Counted from the stretch's first letter, positions 36,884 to 45,835 are shown. The stretch is DNA of 64,000 nt from JACPDH01 sp041671505 (GCA_041671505.1 JBAZBK010000017.1:82499-146498); one strand, 5' to 3'. Notes: a model not told the origin generated them from the sequence alone. Numbers and translations are program-made.

Positions 36884-37732
36884 ATGTCTTCGCAACTCGA
36901 CCTCGCAGCTCGTCTCGCCGCGATCGTGGAGACGCAAGGGGCGATTGCCTCCGCGGAACTCGATCTCGAAAAGATCAGGCAGATCGCTGTGACGGAAATC
37001 CTCAAATTGACCGGCGCGGACGGCGCGGTCGTCGAGGCGATCCGCGACGAAGAGATCCTCTATCAGACTGCGGCGGGATCGCTCGCGCCGCACGTGGGAA
37101 CCCTCTTCGACATCGAAGGGAGCCTCTCCGGTCTCTGCATCCGAGAGAAGAAGGGGCTCCGATCGGACGATGTCGAATCGGACCCGAGGGTCAACCACGA
37201 GATTTCGGGCTACACAGGCACGCGATCGATCATCGTGGTACCGCTCCTGCACGAGGGCGAGGCGATCGGCGTCCTCAAGGTCGTCTCCATCCGGCCGAAC
37301 AGCTTCACCGACCTCGACTGCTACACGATGCAGTTGCTCGCGGGGTTCGTGGCCGCCTCCGTCGCTCGCGCCGCGGGTTACGAAGCGAAGTCGCTCTCCG
37401 AGCGACGCTTCCGCCTGCTCTTCGATCGCAACATCGCCGGAGCGTTCTGGACCACGATCGACGGCCAGATCCTCGAGGTGAACGAGGCGTTCGCCAAGAT
37501 GTTCGGCTACGAATCACGCGACGAAATGCTGGCGGGCAGCTCCTGGGAGCTCCATCCTTCGCGCGGCGACCGCGAGGCGATGCTCGCGGCGCTCCGGGAG
37601 CACGGCTCGATCACGCTCCATTCGCTTCGTGTGAAGAAGCGGGACGGCACCTTCGTCGACGCGCTCGTCAACATCGACCTCATGAAAAGCGTCGGCCCGA
37701 CGCTTCTTCTCGGCACGATCGTCTCACGCTGA
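36884..37732 (+). CDS. GAF-PAS sensor protein without output domain
   Basis: 282 residues. A GAF domain occupies about 20-160 (LTGADGAVVEAIRDEEILY, then SGLCIREKKGLRSDDVESDPRVN, then VPLLHEGEAIGVLKV). A PAS domain occupies about 170-280 (FRLLFDRNIAGAFWTTIDGQILEVNEAFAKMFGYES, then RVKKRDGTFVDALV). The protein stops right after the PAS core, so it has no kinase, GGDEF or DNA-binding domain and must act through a partner. TATGCT 15 bases upstream of the ATG may be its -10 box. Confidence 0.85.
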   Translation: MSSQLDLAARLAAIVETQGAIASAELDLEKIRQIAVTEILKLTGADGAVVEAIRDEEILYQTAAGSLAPHVGTLFDIEGSLSGLCIREKKGLRSDDVESDPRVNHEISGYTGTRSIIVVPLLHEGEAIGVLKVVSIRPNSFTDLDCYTMQLLAGFVAASVARAAGYEAKSLSERRFRLLFDRNIAGAFWTTIDGQILEVNEAFAKMFGYESRDEMLAGSSWELHPSRGDREAMLAALREHGSITLHSLRVKKRDGTFVDALVNIDLMKSVGPTLLLGTIVSR

Positions 37733-37809
37733 CAGAGAGCCGGTGACGCGCTTCGCGCTGAGTCCTTTCTCCTTTCCTGCCGTAAAATCACCCTGTCAGG
37801 ACACATCGA

Positions 37810-38565
37810 ATGGATGCCCCGAAGTTCGTCACGCACCGTGGCGCGAGCATTCTGCTGCTCGACTATGCGGGAGCCAGCGCCGCTCAGCTTGCCGCGCTCC
37901 TGGAGGAGGCCGAGCAGATCATCCGCAAGCAACCGCCGCGCTCGCTCCTGATCCTGACGCGGATGTACGGCTACGAGTTCGCGAGCGAGTCGACGAAGCT
38001 CCTGCTGGAGCACATCGACGGCAACGGGCCGCATGCGCGGGCGAGCGCCGTCGTCGGCATGGGGCATCTCGCTCCCGTGATCCCGATCGCGAACCGGATG
38101 AGCGGACGCGACCTCGAGCCGTTCGACGACGAGGTCGCGGCGCTCGACTGGCTCGCCTCGCGCGGCGCGGCGGGAGGCGACGACACGAACGAGCCGGTCC
38201 GGTTCGTCGCGCGCGACGGCTGCCGGATACTCCGCATCGACTTCCGCGGTGCCTCGGGCGCGGAGCTTCTTTCCCGGGTGAACGTCGCCGCGGCGACGAT
38301 CCAGAGTCAGCAGGAGCGCTCCGTCCTCACGCTCACGCTCGTCAATGGCATCGCCTACGACAAGGTCGTCACCGCGGCGATCAAGGAGTACGTGCGCGCG
38401 AACCGCCCGTACGTCCTCGCCGGCGCGGTCGTCGGCCTCGACTATCTCCGGCAGATCATCCTTCCCCTCAACCGGCTCACCGGACGAAACCTGCGGGCCT
38501 TCGACGACGAGGGGAGCGCGGGCGCCTGGCTTTCCGCGGAATGGTCGCGGCACGGCCGCAACTGA
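37810..38565 (+). CDS. Protein with two tandem STAS-like (SpoIIAA-like) domains
   Basis: 251 residues made of two related halves. Half one (about 1-120) has ILLLDYAGASAAQLAALLEEAEQII, VVGMGHLAPVIPIANRMSGRDLEPFDDEVAALDWLAS. Half two (about 130-251) has ILRIDFRGASGAELLSRVNVAAATI, VVGLDYLRQIILPLNRLTGRNLRAFDDEGSAGAWLSA. The fold pattern, hydrophobic strands alternating with helices and the closing FDDE...AWL element, matches STAS/SpoIIAA-like domains often encoded beside PAS/GAF sensors. It begins 77 bases after the GAF-PAS gene on the same strand and could be that protein's output partner. Confidence 0.65.
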   Translation: MDAPKFVTHRGASILLLDYAGASAAQLAALLEEAEQIIRKQPPRSLLILTRMYGYEFASESTKLLLEHIDGNGPHARASAVVGMGHLAPVIPIANRMSGRDLEPFDDEVAALDWLASRGAAGGDDTNEPVRFVARDGCRILRIDFRGASGAELLSRVNVAAATIQSQQERSVLTLTLVNGIAYDKVVTAAIKEYVRANRPYVLAGAVVGLDYLRQIILPLNRLTGRNLRAFDDEGSAGAWLSAEWSRHGRN

Positions 38566-38754
38566 CCTCCACGGAGAAGCGACCCACGTCACCGCTCACC
38601 TCCCTGTTTCCTCACAATCCCTCCTCCGCCGACTCTGGTAGGCTCGTCGTCGCAACAGGGATGGGCTCGACGCTCCCGCCCCGGTCCTCGCCGCGCCGAC
38701 GTCGCAGTGCGAGACCCGCGGGAGCGTCCCCTCCACGAGAAAGGGGAAGCAACC

Positions 38755-39939
38755 GTGAAAGGCACAATCGGCATACTGACGGGCGGCGGCGACGTACCGG
38801 GACTGAATCCCGCGATCCGGGCGATCACGATCCGCGCGCTGCGTGAAGGCTACAGGGTCATCGGCATCCGGCGCGGGTGGGCCGGCCTGACCGACCTCGT
38901 GCGCGACAAGGACGCAGACAACTCCGACAACTTCCAGGTACTCAGCGAGGACATCGTCAACCGCGCCGGGCGAACCGGCGGCACATTCCTCCATACCTCG
39001 CGTACGCGGCCGACTCACCTGCCGCTCGCGGTCGTCCCGTCGCACCTTCGCGACAAGTACACCGAGCCGATCAACGACATCACGGCCGACGTTCTCAAGA
39101 ACATCGATTGGCTCGGGATCGACTACCTCCTCCCGATCGGCGGCGACGACACGCTCAGCTACGCCAAGCGCCTGCACGAGGAGAAGGTCAACGTCGTCGC
39201 AATCCCGAAGACGATGGACAACGACGTCCCGGGGACCGACTACTGCATCGGATTCTCGACCTGCGTCACGCGCACGATCGAGCTCGCGCACCAGCTCCGC
39301 ACGACCGCGGGCTCGCACGAGCGCTTCCTCGTCATCGAGGTCTTCGGCCGTTACGCCGGCTTCACGGCTCTCCTGCCGACGATGGCCGGCGCGGCGGATC
39401 GCTGCCTGATCCCCGAACAGCCGTTCGACATCGAGCAGCTCGCCGAGCTGATGGTCTACGACCGCAAGCGCCACCCGAGCCACTACAGCGTCGTCCTCGT
39501 CTCCGAGGGAGCGACGATGAAGGACGAAGACATGTCGTTCGAGGGCGAGGAATCGGATCAGTACGGCCACAAGAAGTTAGGCGGCATCGGCGACAAGGTC
39601 TCCATTCGTCTCAAGGAGCTCTCCGCGAAGTACAACGACGGACGGAGGGTCAACGTCGTCAATCAGCGTCTCGGCTACGTCGTCCGCTCGGGCGAGCCCG
39701 ACGCGCTCGACTCGATCGTCCCGATGGCCTACGGCAACCTCGCGCTCGACCTGGTCCTGCGCAAGATCTCGGGCCGTCTCGTCAACGTCCGCAACGGCGT
39801 CTACGACAACGTCCCCATCGACGTCGTCACCGGCCGCAAGAAAGTCGTCGACGTCTCGCGCTACTACAACACCGAGCGCCTCCGCCCCATCTACGACTTT
39901 CACCGTCAGCCGATTTTTATAATGACGTCGGACGTATAA
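38755..39939 (+). CDS. Phosphofructokinase, predicted pyrophosphate-dependent
   Basis: 394 residues from GTG 38755, with AAGGGG about 10 bases upstream. The donor loop is GGDDT at 129-133 and PKTMDND has Lys152. The Asp/Lys pair is the established sequence mark of PPi-dependent phosphofructokinases, in contrast to the GGDGT enzyme encoded 2 kb away. TGGGDVPGLN opens the fold. If it uses pyrophosphate it would work reversibly in glycolysis and gluconeogenesis. GACTCTGGTA at 38631-38640 upstream is identical to a site before the SDR gene at 7716. Confidence 0.85.
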   Translation: MKGTIGILTGGGDVPGLNPAIRAITIRALREGYRVIGIRRGWAGLTDLVRDKDADNSDNFQVLSEDIVNRAGRTGGTFLHTSRTRPTHLPLAVVPSHLRDKYTEPINDITADVLKNIDWLGIDYLLPIGGDDTLSYAKRLHEEKVNVVAIPKTMDNDVPGTDYCIGFSTCVTRTIELAHQLRTTAGSHERFLVIEVFGRYAGFTALLPTMAGAADRCLIPEQPFDIEQLAELMVYDRKRHPSHYSVVLVSEGATMKDEDMSFEGEESDQYGHKKLGGIGDKVSIRLKELSAKYNDGRRVNVVNQRLGYVVRSGEPDALDSIVPMAYGNLALDLVLRKISGRLVNVRNGVYDNVPIDVVTGRKKVVDVSRYYNTERLRPIYDFHRQPIFIMTSDV

Positions 39940-39940
39940 G

Positions 39941-40203
39941 GCAGGCGAGAGGCGAAAGGCGAGAGGCGATAAGCAGTAGACGACGGCGAGAGGCGAAGGG
40001 CGAGAGGCGAAGGGCGAGAGGCGACAAGCAAGCAACGATGCAGTGAAAATGAATCGAGGGAGCCCGTGAGGGCTCCCTCGTTGTTTCGTCGTTTCGTCCG
40101 AGTACGCACGGGCGAAGAAACTTCAGGCCTGCTTATCGCCTATCGCCTCTCGCCTGATCGGCTTGTTTACTCATCGCCTGTCGCCTCTCGCCTCGTCGCC
40201 TGC
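39941..40203. repeat. Heptad-repeat palindrome, GGCGARA family, flanking a terminator
   Basis: The left arm (39943-40030) is a run of 7-mers such as GGCGAGA, GGCGAAA, GGCGAGA, GGCGATA. The right arm (about 40127-40203) is the inverted series TCGCCTA, TCGCCTC, TCGCCTG. A terminator lies between the arms, so the 260-base gap between a phosphofructokinase and a peptidase is almost wholly palindrome. Shorter relatives are at 42509-42670, with a remnant near 47091-47111. Confidence 0.8.
40055..40086 (+). terminator. Rho-independent terminator after the PPi-phosphofructokinase
   Basis: A perfect 11-bp stem (CGAGGGAGCCC / GGGCTCCCTCG), a GTGA loop and TTGTTT following on the plus strand. Confidence 0.8.
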
Positions 40204-42374
40204 TATTTCCCGAAGCCCCGATCCCTCATGAGCGCATCGATCTTCGGGTCGCGGCCGCGGAAGGCGCGGTAGCCGTCGGCGGGGTCGATCGTATTGCCGA
40301 CGGAGAAGACATGGTCGGTGAGGCGCCTCGCGACCTCCTTGTCGTACGGCCCCTTGCCTTCCTCGAACGCTTCGAAGGCGTCGGCGGTGAGCGTGTCGGA
40401 CCAGAGGTAGCTGTAATAGCCCGCCGAGTATCCGTCACCCGAGAAGATGTGCAGGAACTGCGTCGGCCGGTGGCGCATGACGAGCTGCTTCGGCATTCCG
40501 AGCGCGTCGAGCGTCTTCTTCTCGAACGTCTTCGAGTCGATCGGCGTCGAGCCCGCGAGATGCATCTTCATGTCGATGAGGGCGCTCGAGAGGTATTCGG
40601 TCGTCTTGAATCCCGAGTTGAACGTGTCCGCCTTCTTGATCCGCTCGACGAGCGACGCGGGAATCGGCTCGCCCGTCTTGTAGTGCCGCGCGAACTTGCC
40701 GAGCACCTCCGGCGTCGACAGCCAGTGCGGGAGGAGCTGCGACGGGAACTCGACGAAGTCGCGCGCCACCGAGGTGCCCGACAGCGACGGGTAGTTCACG
40801 TTGGAGGAAAGGCCGTGCAGCGCGTGCCCGAACTCGTGGAAGAGGGTCGTGGCATCGTCCCACGAGATGAGCACCGGCTCGCCCGGCTTGCCCTTCACGA
40901 AATTCGAGTTGTTCGAAACGATCGTCGTCACGTCGCCGGCGAAGCGCTCCTGGTTGCGATACGCGTTCATCCAGGCGCCCGAACGCTTGCCGTCGCGGGC
41001 GAACGGGTCGAAGTACCAGACGCCGATGTGACGGCCGGTCGACAGGTCGCTCACTTCCCATACGCGCACGTCGGGGTGGTAGACCGGCACGTTCGTGATC
41101 GGCGTGAACTTGAAGTTGAAGAGCTGACCGGCGACCCAGAACATCGCCTCGCGCATCTGCTCGAGCTCGAGGTACTGCTTCACTTCGTTCTGGTCGAGGT
41201 CGTACTTCGCCTTGCGAACCTTCTCGGCGTAGTAACGGTAGTCCCACGGCTCGATCGTGAGCTTCGCCCCTTCGCTGTCGGCGACCTTCTGCATGTCGGC
41301 GACTTCCTCGGCGACGCGTCCGATCGCGGGCTTCCAGACCGCCTCCATCAGCTGCATCGCGCGCTCGGGGTTCTTCGCCATCGAGTTCTCGAGGCGCCAG
41401 TGCGCGTGAGTCTCGAACCCGAGAAGCTTCGCGCGCTCCGCACGAAGCAAGAGGATCTGCGGAATCAGGGCGTTGTTGTCGTGCGCGTCACCGTTGTCGC
41501 CACGCATGATGAACATGCGCCACGCCTTCTCGCGCAGGTCGCGACGGTCGGCGTAGGTCAGGAACGGATCGACCGAGGAGCGGGTGTTGGAGATCACCCA
41601 CTTGCCAGGGAGCTTCTTGCGGTCGGCAGCAGCGGAGGCGGCATCGCGGAGAGACTGCGGCAACCCCGCGAGATCGGCCTCGTTCTCGATCGTGAGCCAG
41701 ACGCCCTGCTCGTCGGCGAGCACGTTCTGGCCGAACTTCGTGTAGAGCCCGGCAAGCTCCTGGTTGATCTCCGACATCCGCGCTTTCGCCTTTGCGTCGA
41801 GCTTCGCGCCCGAGCGGACGAAGTTGGTGTAGTAGAGCCAGGTGAGCCGCTGCTGCTCCGGGGTCAGCTTCGCCTTGTCGGGCGAGTTGTACACAGCCTC
41901 GATCCGGGCAAACAGCGCCGAGTTCTGCGTGATCTTGTCGCCAAACGCCGCGAGCACCGGAGCCATCTCCGTCTCGACCGCCTGGAACTCGTCGCTGTTC
42001 ATGTTGTTGCTCCAGACCCCGAAATAAGTCTGGACGGCATCGAACGTGCGCGACGACTTCTCGAGCGCCGCGATCGTGTTTTCGAAGGTCGGCTTCGCCG
42101 GATTCTTCGCAATCGCGTCGGCCGCGGCGAGATTCTCGTTCATCGCGATCTCGAGCGCAGGCTTGAAGTCAGCGACGGCAACCTTGTTCCATGCCGGTAC
42201 GCCGCCGTAAGGGCCGGTCCACGGCGCAACGAGAGGATTGACCGGCTTCGCCGCGACGACGGGAGCGGGTGCCGCCGGCGTCGCCGTCGCGGAGCTTTTC
42301 GGAGCTGTCGAAGAGCAGGAAATCAACGCCGCACCGCAAATTGCGGTCGCGATGAAGGTGGTGAACTGGCGCAT
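40203..42374 (-). CDS. M3-family zinc metallopeptidase, oligopeptidase/Dcp-like lipoprotein
   Basis: 723 residues from ATG 42374 (ATG 42389 is possible). The N-terminus is a lipoprotein signal (TFIATAICGAALISC with a Cys at the cut). The zinc site HEFGH is at 513-517, followed by HGLSSNVNYPSLSGTSVARDFVEFPSQLLPHW with the third ligand glutamate, and the HIFSGDGYSAGYYSYLWSD substrate loop near the end. It should trim dipeptides from short peptides at the cell surface or in the periplasm. The upstream 60 residues of linker are Ala/Pro-rich. Confidence 0.92.
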   Translation of the reverse strand: MRQFTTFIATAICGAALISCSSTAPKSSATATPAAPAPVVAAKPVNPLVAPWTGPYGGVPAWNKVAVADFKPALEIAMNENLAAADAIAKNPAKPTFENTIAALEKSSRTFDAVQTYFGVWSNNMNSDEFQAVETEMAPVLAAFGDKITQNSALFARIEAVYNSPDKAKLTPEQQRLTWLYYTNFVRSGAKLDAKAKARMSEINQELAGLYTKFGQNVLADEQGVWLTIENEADLAGLPQSLRDAASAAADRKKLPGKWVISNTRSSVDPFLTYADRRDLREKAWRMFIMRGDNGDAHDNNALIPQILLLRAERAKLLGFETHAHWRLENSMAKNPERAMQLMEAVWKPAIGRVAEEVADMQKVADSEGAKLTIEPWDYRYYAEKVRKAKYDLDQNEVKQYLELEQMREAMFWVAGQLFNFKFTPITNVPVYHPDVRVWEVSDLSTGRHIGVWYFDPFARDGKRSGAWMNAYRNQERFAGDVTTIVSNNSNFVKGKPGEPVLISWDDATTLFHEFGHALHGLSSNVNYPSLSGTSVARDFVEFPSQLLPHWLSTPEVLGKFARHYKTGEPIPASLVERIKKADTFNSGFKTTEYLSSALIDMKMHLAGSTPIDSKTFEKKTLDALGMPKQLVMRHRPTQFLHIFSGDGYSAGYYSYLWSDTLTADAFEAFEEGKGPYDKEVARRLTDHVFSVGNTIDPADGYRAFRGRDPKIDALMRDRGFGK

Positions 42375-42508
42375 CGGTGTGGTCTCCATTGATGTTTCCG
42401 AGGGGAGATGCGACGGCACAGGCCGCACGCGGAAAGCGGCCGGAAGTCTAGCCGCACGCCGTGAAACTGTATAGGAGGCGGGTCACACGGAACGGAAACA
42501 GCTAAACC

Positions 42509-42670
42509 GAGGCGATAGGCGAAAGGCGATGGGCGACAGGCGATCAGCAGGCTGCAACCCGCGCGATCACTCCGAGTGCGGCGAGTCAACGCCAATGCGA
42601 TGACAACTCGTGCGTCAGCGCGCGGCACATGGGACTCAGCCCTGTCTACGTTCGCCTCTCGCCTTTCGCC
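42509..42670. repeat. Heptad-repeat palindrome, GGCGARA family, partial copy
   Basis: The left arm at 42509-42552 has GGCGATA, GGCGAAA, GGCGATG and GGCGACA units. The short inverted arm at 42648-42670 (TTCGCCTCTCGCCTTTCGCC) runs up to the stop codon of the aminopeptidase. The 90 bases between the arms show nothing else recognisable. Confidence 0.7.
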
Positions 42671-43617
42671 TAGCTCTTGCCGAATTCGTCCGTCGCCTCC
42701 ACGAGCGCGGAGAGAATCCCCTTCTCCTTCATGCTGTGCCCGGCGTCGGGGACGATGACGAGCTTCGATCCGGGCCACGCCTTGTGCAGCGCCCAGGCGC
42801 TCATCGCGGGACAGACGACGTCGTAACGTCCCTGCACGATCACGACGGGCAGATGGGCGATCTTCGCGACATCGTCGAGAAGCTGCGTGTCGCTGCGGAG
42901 AAACGCGCCGTTCACGAAGTAATGGCACTCGATCCTCGCAAACGCGAGCGCGAACTCGTCGCCGCCGAACTTGCCCGCCGCTTCCGGATCGACGAACAGC
43001 TTGCTGGTCATTCCTTCCCAGACCGACCACGCCTTCGCCGCTTCGGCTCGCACCGCGGCATCGGGTGAGGTCAGCCGCCGGTAGTACGCGCTCATCATGT
43101 CGCCGCGCTCGACCGCGGGGATCGGCCGGAGATAGTCGTCCCAAAGGTCGGGAAAAATCGCGTTCGCCCCTTCCTGGTAGAACCAGAGAAGCTCCTTGCG
43201 ACGGAGGAGGAAGATTCCGCGGAGCATCAGACCGAGGCAGCGATCGGGATGCGTCTCCGCGTAGGCGAGCGCGAGCGTCGAGCCCCAGCTTCCGCCGAAG
43301 ACGAACCACTTGTCGATGCCGAGCTTCTCGCGGATGAGCTCCGTATCGGCGACCAGATCCCACGTCGTGTTGTCGCGCAGCTCCGCGTGCGGCGTGCTCT
43401 TGCCGCAGCCGCGCTGGTCGAAGAGGATCACGTGCCACTTCGACGGATCGAAGTAGCGCCGGTAATCGAGCTCGAGCCCGCCGCCCGGCCCGCCGTGAAA
43501 GAAGACGACCTTCTTCCCGGCAGGGTTGCCGACCTGCTCGTAGTAGATCGTGTGAATGGGGGAAACCTGCAGGTAGCCGCTGTCGAATGGTTCGATTTCA
43601 GGATAGAGATCGCGCAC
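42670..43617 (-). CDS. pip: Prolyl aminopeptidase (proline iminopeptidase)
   Basis: 315 residues from GTG 43617, the normal size of the family, with GGAGG 5 bases upstream and a TACAAT box at 43643-43638. The alpha/beta-hydrolase core has the oxyanion motif HGGPGGG at 41-47, the nucleophile Ser110 in GGSWGST, the acid in GRYDVVCP and the histidine in DAGHS. It releases N-terminal proline from peptides and sits next to an M3 peptidase, suggesting peptide catabolism. A longer in-frame reading crosses the palindrome at 43669-43791 and is rejected. Confidence 0.93.
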   Translation of the reverse strand: MRDLYPEIEPFDSGYLQVSPIHTIYYEQVGNPAGKKVVFFHGGPGGGLELDYRRYFDPSKWHVILFDQRGCGKSTPHAELRDNTTWDLVADTELIREKLGIDKWFVFGGSWGSTLALAYAETHPDRCLGLMLRGIFLLRRKELLWFYQEGANAIFPDLWDDYLRPIPAVERGDMMSAYYRRLTSPDAAVRAEAAKAWSVWEGMTSKLFVDPEAAGKFGGDEFALAFARIECHYFVNGAFLRSDTQLLDDVAKIAHLPVVIVQGRYDVVCPAMSAWALHKAWPGSKLVIVPDAGHSMKEKGILSALVEATDEFGKS

Positions 43618-43668
43618 GCTCGCCTCCGCGGCGGTGGATTGTATCGCGGGGCGGCGAGCGGAGAGTGA

Positions 43669-43791
43669 AAACCGAAATGTCGAATGACGAATGCGGAATG
43701 AAGAATGAAGAAAGTTGGCTCCCTCGACAGACGAGGATCGACTCGATTCTCCATTCCTCATTCTCCATTCGACATTCTTCATTGCGGTTTC
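43669..43791. repeat. Heptad-repeat palindrome, GAATGAA family, copy 2
   Basis: The left arm starts AAACCGAAATGTC, then GAATGAC, GAATGCG, GAATGAA, GAATGAA. The right arm is CATTCGACATTCTTCATT and ends GCGGTTT. It shares the ACCGAAAT/ATTNCGGTT ends with the copy at 35203-35320. Confidence 0.8.
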
Positions 43792-43804
43792 TGAAGGCTC
43801 CGCC

Positions 43805-43993
43805 GTGCTCTGGCAGAAATGCCAGCATGTCGTCCGTCTCCGCTCGTGTCCCGGCGACCCCGAGTCGAACCACTCGCGCACCATTCGCGACTACGCGCGC
43901 GAAGGGGTAATCTACGAGGCGACGCCCGATGCGCTGCCGCCCGATGGCAGGGCAGTCACGATCATCCTGAAACTGAAGCTGGAGGCACGATGA
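43805..43993 (+). CDS. Possible short gene or gene remnant before sodC
   Basis: An open frame of 62 codons from GTG 43805 ends in a TGA that overlaps the sodC start (ATGA). The C-terminal part, REGVIYEATPDALPPDGRAVTIILKLKLEAR, looks protein-like, and the overlap suggests coupling. The start cannot be fixed because the frame continues into the palindrome upstream, which may have destroyed the 5' end. I recognise no family. Confidence 0.3.
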   Translation: MLWQKCQHVVRLRSCPGDPESNHSRTIRDYAREGVIYEATPDALPPDGRAVTIILKLKLEAR

Positions 43994-44514
43994 AGCAACT
44001 TCTGTTCGCAGTTCTCTTCCTTGGCGCGACCGCGTGCGCGACCTGGACTCCGGTCACCGCCGTCGCGGTCATGGAGCCGCGAAGCGAATCGCAAGTCAAA
44101 GGCACGGTGACCTTCACCGAGCTCGAAAACGGCGGCCTCTCCGTCAGGCTCGACCTCACCGGCGTCCCCGAGGGGGTTCACGGGTTTCATGTGCACGAAA
44201 AGGGCGACTGCAGCGCACCCGACGCGACGTCGGCAGGTCCGCACTTCAATCCGCACTCGATGCACCACGCCGGACCCGCCGACGTGGAGCGCCACGCGGG
44301 CGATTTCGGCAACGTCGTGACTCCGGCGAGCGGAATCGTGAAGGCGGAGCTGGTGATGGCTGGCGTCTCCCTGAAGGATGGCGCCATCGACAACGTCATC
44401 GGCCGCGGGGTCATCCTGCATGCGAAGCGCGACGACCTGACGACGCAACCGACCGGCGATGCCGGCGGACGCATCGCCTGCGGGGTGGTCACGCTGGCGG
44501 GCGCATCGAAGTGA
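43990..44514 (+). CDS. sodC: Cu/Zn superoxide dismutase, lipoprotein
   Basis: 174 residues. The signal ends in GATAC, a lipobox-like site. The metal motifs are complete: HGFHVHEKGDCS (copper His pair and disulfide Cys), HFNPHSMHHAGPADVERHAGDFGN (bridging and zinc ligands), and the GRIACG end with the second disulfide Cys. It removes superoxide in the periplasm or on the outer membrane. GGAGG lies 5 bases before the ATG. Confidence 0.93.
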   Translation: MKQLLFAVLFLGATACATWTPVTAVAVMEPRSESQVKGTVTFTELENGGLSVRLDLTGVPEGVHGFHVHEKGDCSAPDATSAGPHFNPHSMHHAGPADVERHAGDFGNVVTPASGIVKAELVMAGVSLKDGAIDNVIGRGVILHAKRDDLTTQPTGDAGGRIACGVVTLAGASK

Positions 44515-45005
44515 TCCTGCGCCGCCGGACGCGGTTCCTCCTCGGACTGGCGCAGACCGTCGTGCTTCTCGCGACGGCCTGCGCCTCCGCGCCGGTCGCG
44601 CCGTCGTCGCCCGGGCGCCTCTCCCTTCACGTCACGCCGAACCCGATCGTCGCCACGCCGCTCGACGGGGATGCGTATCGCTTCGACTTCGTCCTCGAGA
44701 TCAGGGAAGAGGGAGGGAGCGACGTTTCGATCGATCGCGTATCCGCCGACGTCCTCGCCTTCGGAGGGCTCCGGATCGCGAGCAGGAAGATGAACGCCGA
44801 CGAGATCGCACGCCGAGGCTACGCGACGAGCGTGCGCGCCGGCAATGCGATCCGCTACGCCATCAGCCAGCAGCACGACGTGCCGGACGATCGCCTGCTC
44901 GACGCGGTCAAGGCCGAGCTGCTTATCGAAGGGACCGACGCTCTCGGAAACCGGACGACCGCGCGCGCCACCGTCGGCGTGGTTCGCGGTGAGCCGCGCA
45001 GGTAG
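44511..45005 (+). CDS. Small lipoprotein, LEA-like domain candidate
   Basis: 164 residues from GTG 44511, overlapping the sodC stop (GTGA). The lipobox is LLATAC. The mature part is beta-rich: LHVTPNPIVATPLDGDAYRFDFVLEIREEGG, then a strand pair ending VKAELLIEGTDALGNRTTARATV. That pattern resembles immunoglobulin-like or LEA-type lipoproteins, but no family is certain. Co-translation with sodC is the only functional hint. Confidence 0.65.
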   Translation: MILRRRTRFLLGLAQTVVLLATACASAPVAPSSPGRLSLHVTPNPIVATPLDGDAYRFDFVLEIREEGGSDVSIDRVSADVLAFGGLRIASRKMNADEIARRGYATSVRAGNAIRYAISQQHDVPDDRLLDAVKAELLIEGTDALGNRTTARATVGVVRGEPRR

Positions 45006-45138
45006 TCGCAGCTCGCACAACGTGTCGTCCCGAGAAGCGACTCCGCGAAGCGGGGGAGCGACGAGGGACCTCGCAGGCTGGTACAGATGAGGTCTTCAGC
45101 CCGCCTAACTCCAACGGCCCCGCCCTTTCGGAGGAGAG

Positions 45139-45252
45139 GCTGAAGTTAGAAGTTAGAAGTTAGAAGTTAGAACGTTGAATGTTGAATCCAGAAAAGTAGC
45201 CGTTCCGGCCTTTCTGGATTCAACATTCAACGTTCTAACTTCTAACTTCAGC
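45139..45252. repeat. Heptad-repeat palindrome, AGTTAGA family, copy 1
   Basis: The left arm is exactly heptameric: AGTTAGA four times, then ACGTTGA, ATGTTGA, ATCCAGA. The right arm is the inverted complement (TCTGGATTCAACATTCAACG, then TTCTAAC units). It occupies the gap between the lipoprotein and the acetyltransferase gene. Related longer copies are at 58141-58270 and 63633-63762. Confidence 0.9.
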
Positions 45253-45276
45253 TTTTCCTACGCTAACTGAAGGCCA

Positions 45277-45819
45277 TTACACCTGACCCGCGCCCGCGCC
45301 TGCGCCGCTTCCGAGCTCGATTGCAAACAGCCTCAGCTCCTCGTCGTCGCCCGGCATCCGGAGTACTCGCTGGAAGACCAACCCCAGTTTCTCGAGCAGC
45401 CGGATCGAGCTGTCGTTGTCGAGCGACGTGATCGCGAGGATGCGGGCAACCCCGAGGTCGCGGCGCGCGTGCTCGAGCACCGCCGCGGCAGACTCAAATG
45501 CGTATCCCCTTCCCCAGTGGCGCGGCAGGAACGCGAAGCCGATGTCGAGGTCGGGGAGCGCGTCGCGCCGGAGCAGGCCGCACATCCCGAGTCGGTCGCC
45601 GTCGCCCTTCGACTCCACGAGAAGCAGTCCGACGCCATGCCGCTCGTACATCGCCGCCGGCCCTTCGGCGATGTATCGTCGCGCGTCGTCGAGCGTGCGC
45701 ACGCCTCGGTCGCCGATGAAACGGATCCACGACGGCTCGTTGAGGAGCTCGAGAATGAACGGCGCGTCGTCCGCGGTGAGACGCCGGAGGCGAAGGCGCG
45801 CGGTTTCCAGTTCGATCAC
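45277..45819 (-). CDS. GNAT-family N-acetyltransferase, RimJ/RimL type
   Basis: 180 residues, GTG start at 45819. It begins IELETARLRLRRLTADDAPFILELLNEP, the usual opening of RimJ/L-like acetyltransferases. The acetyl-CoA site is LPRHWGRGYAFESAAAVLEHA near residues 98-118, followed by NDSSIRLLEKLGLVF. The acceptor is unknown. The C-terminal Gly/Ala run (GSGAGAGAGQV) is low complexity. TAAACT 6 bases before the GTG predicts leaderless initiation. Confidence 0.87.
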   Translation of the reverse strand: MIELETARLRLRRLTADDAPFILELLNEPSWIRFIGDRGVRTLDDARRYIAEGPAAMYERHGVGLLLVESKGDGDRLGMCGLLRRDALPDLDIGFAFLPRHWGRGYAFESAAAVLEHARRDLGVARILAITSLDNDSSIRLLEKLGLVFQRVLRMPGDDEELRLFAIELGSGAGAGAGQV

Positions 45820-45825
45820 GATGGA

Positions 45826-45831
45826 AGTTTA
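45826..45831 (-). promoter_or_regulatory. Putative -10 box TAAACT, leaderless acetyltransferase start
   Basis: TAAACT, 6 bases, then GTG 45819; no ribosome site. It sits within 15 bases of the bacilliredoxin terminator, so the two signals are nested. Confidence 0.4.
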
Positions 45832-45835
45832 GCGC

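Noticed and set aside
39941..40203. CRISPR-like repeat array
   Set aside because: Units are 7 bp, degenerate and without spacers, and the arms are inverted; no cas genes are near.
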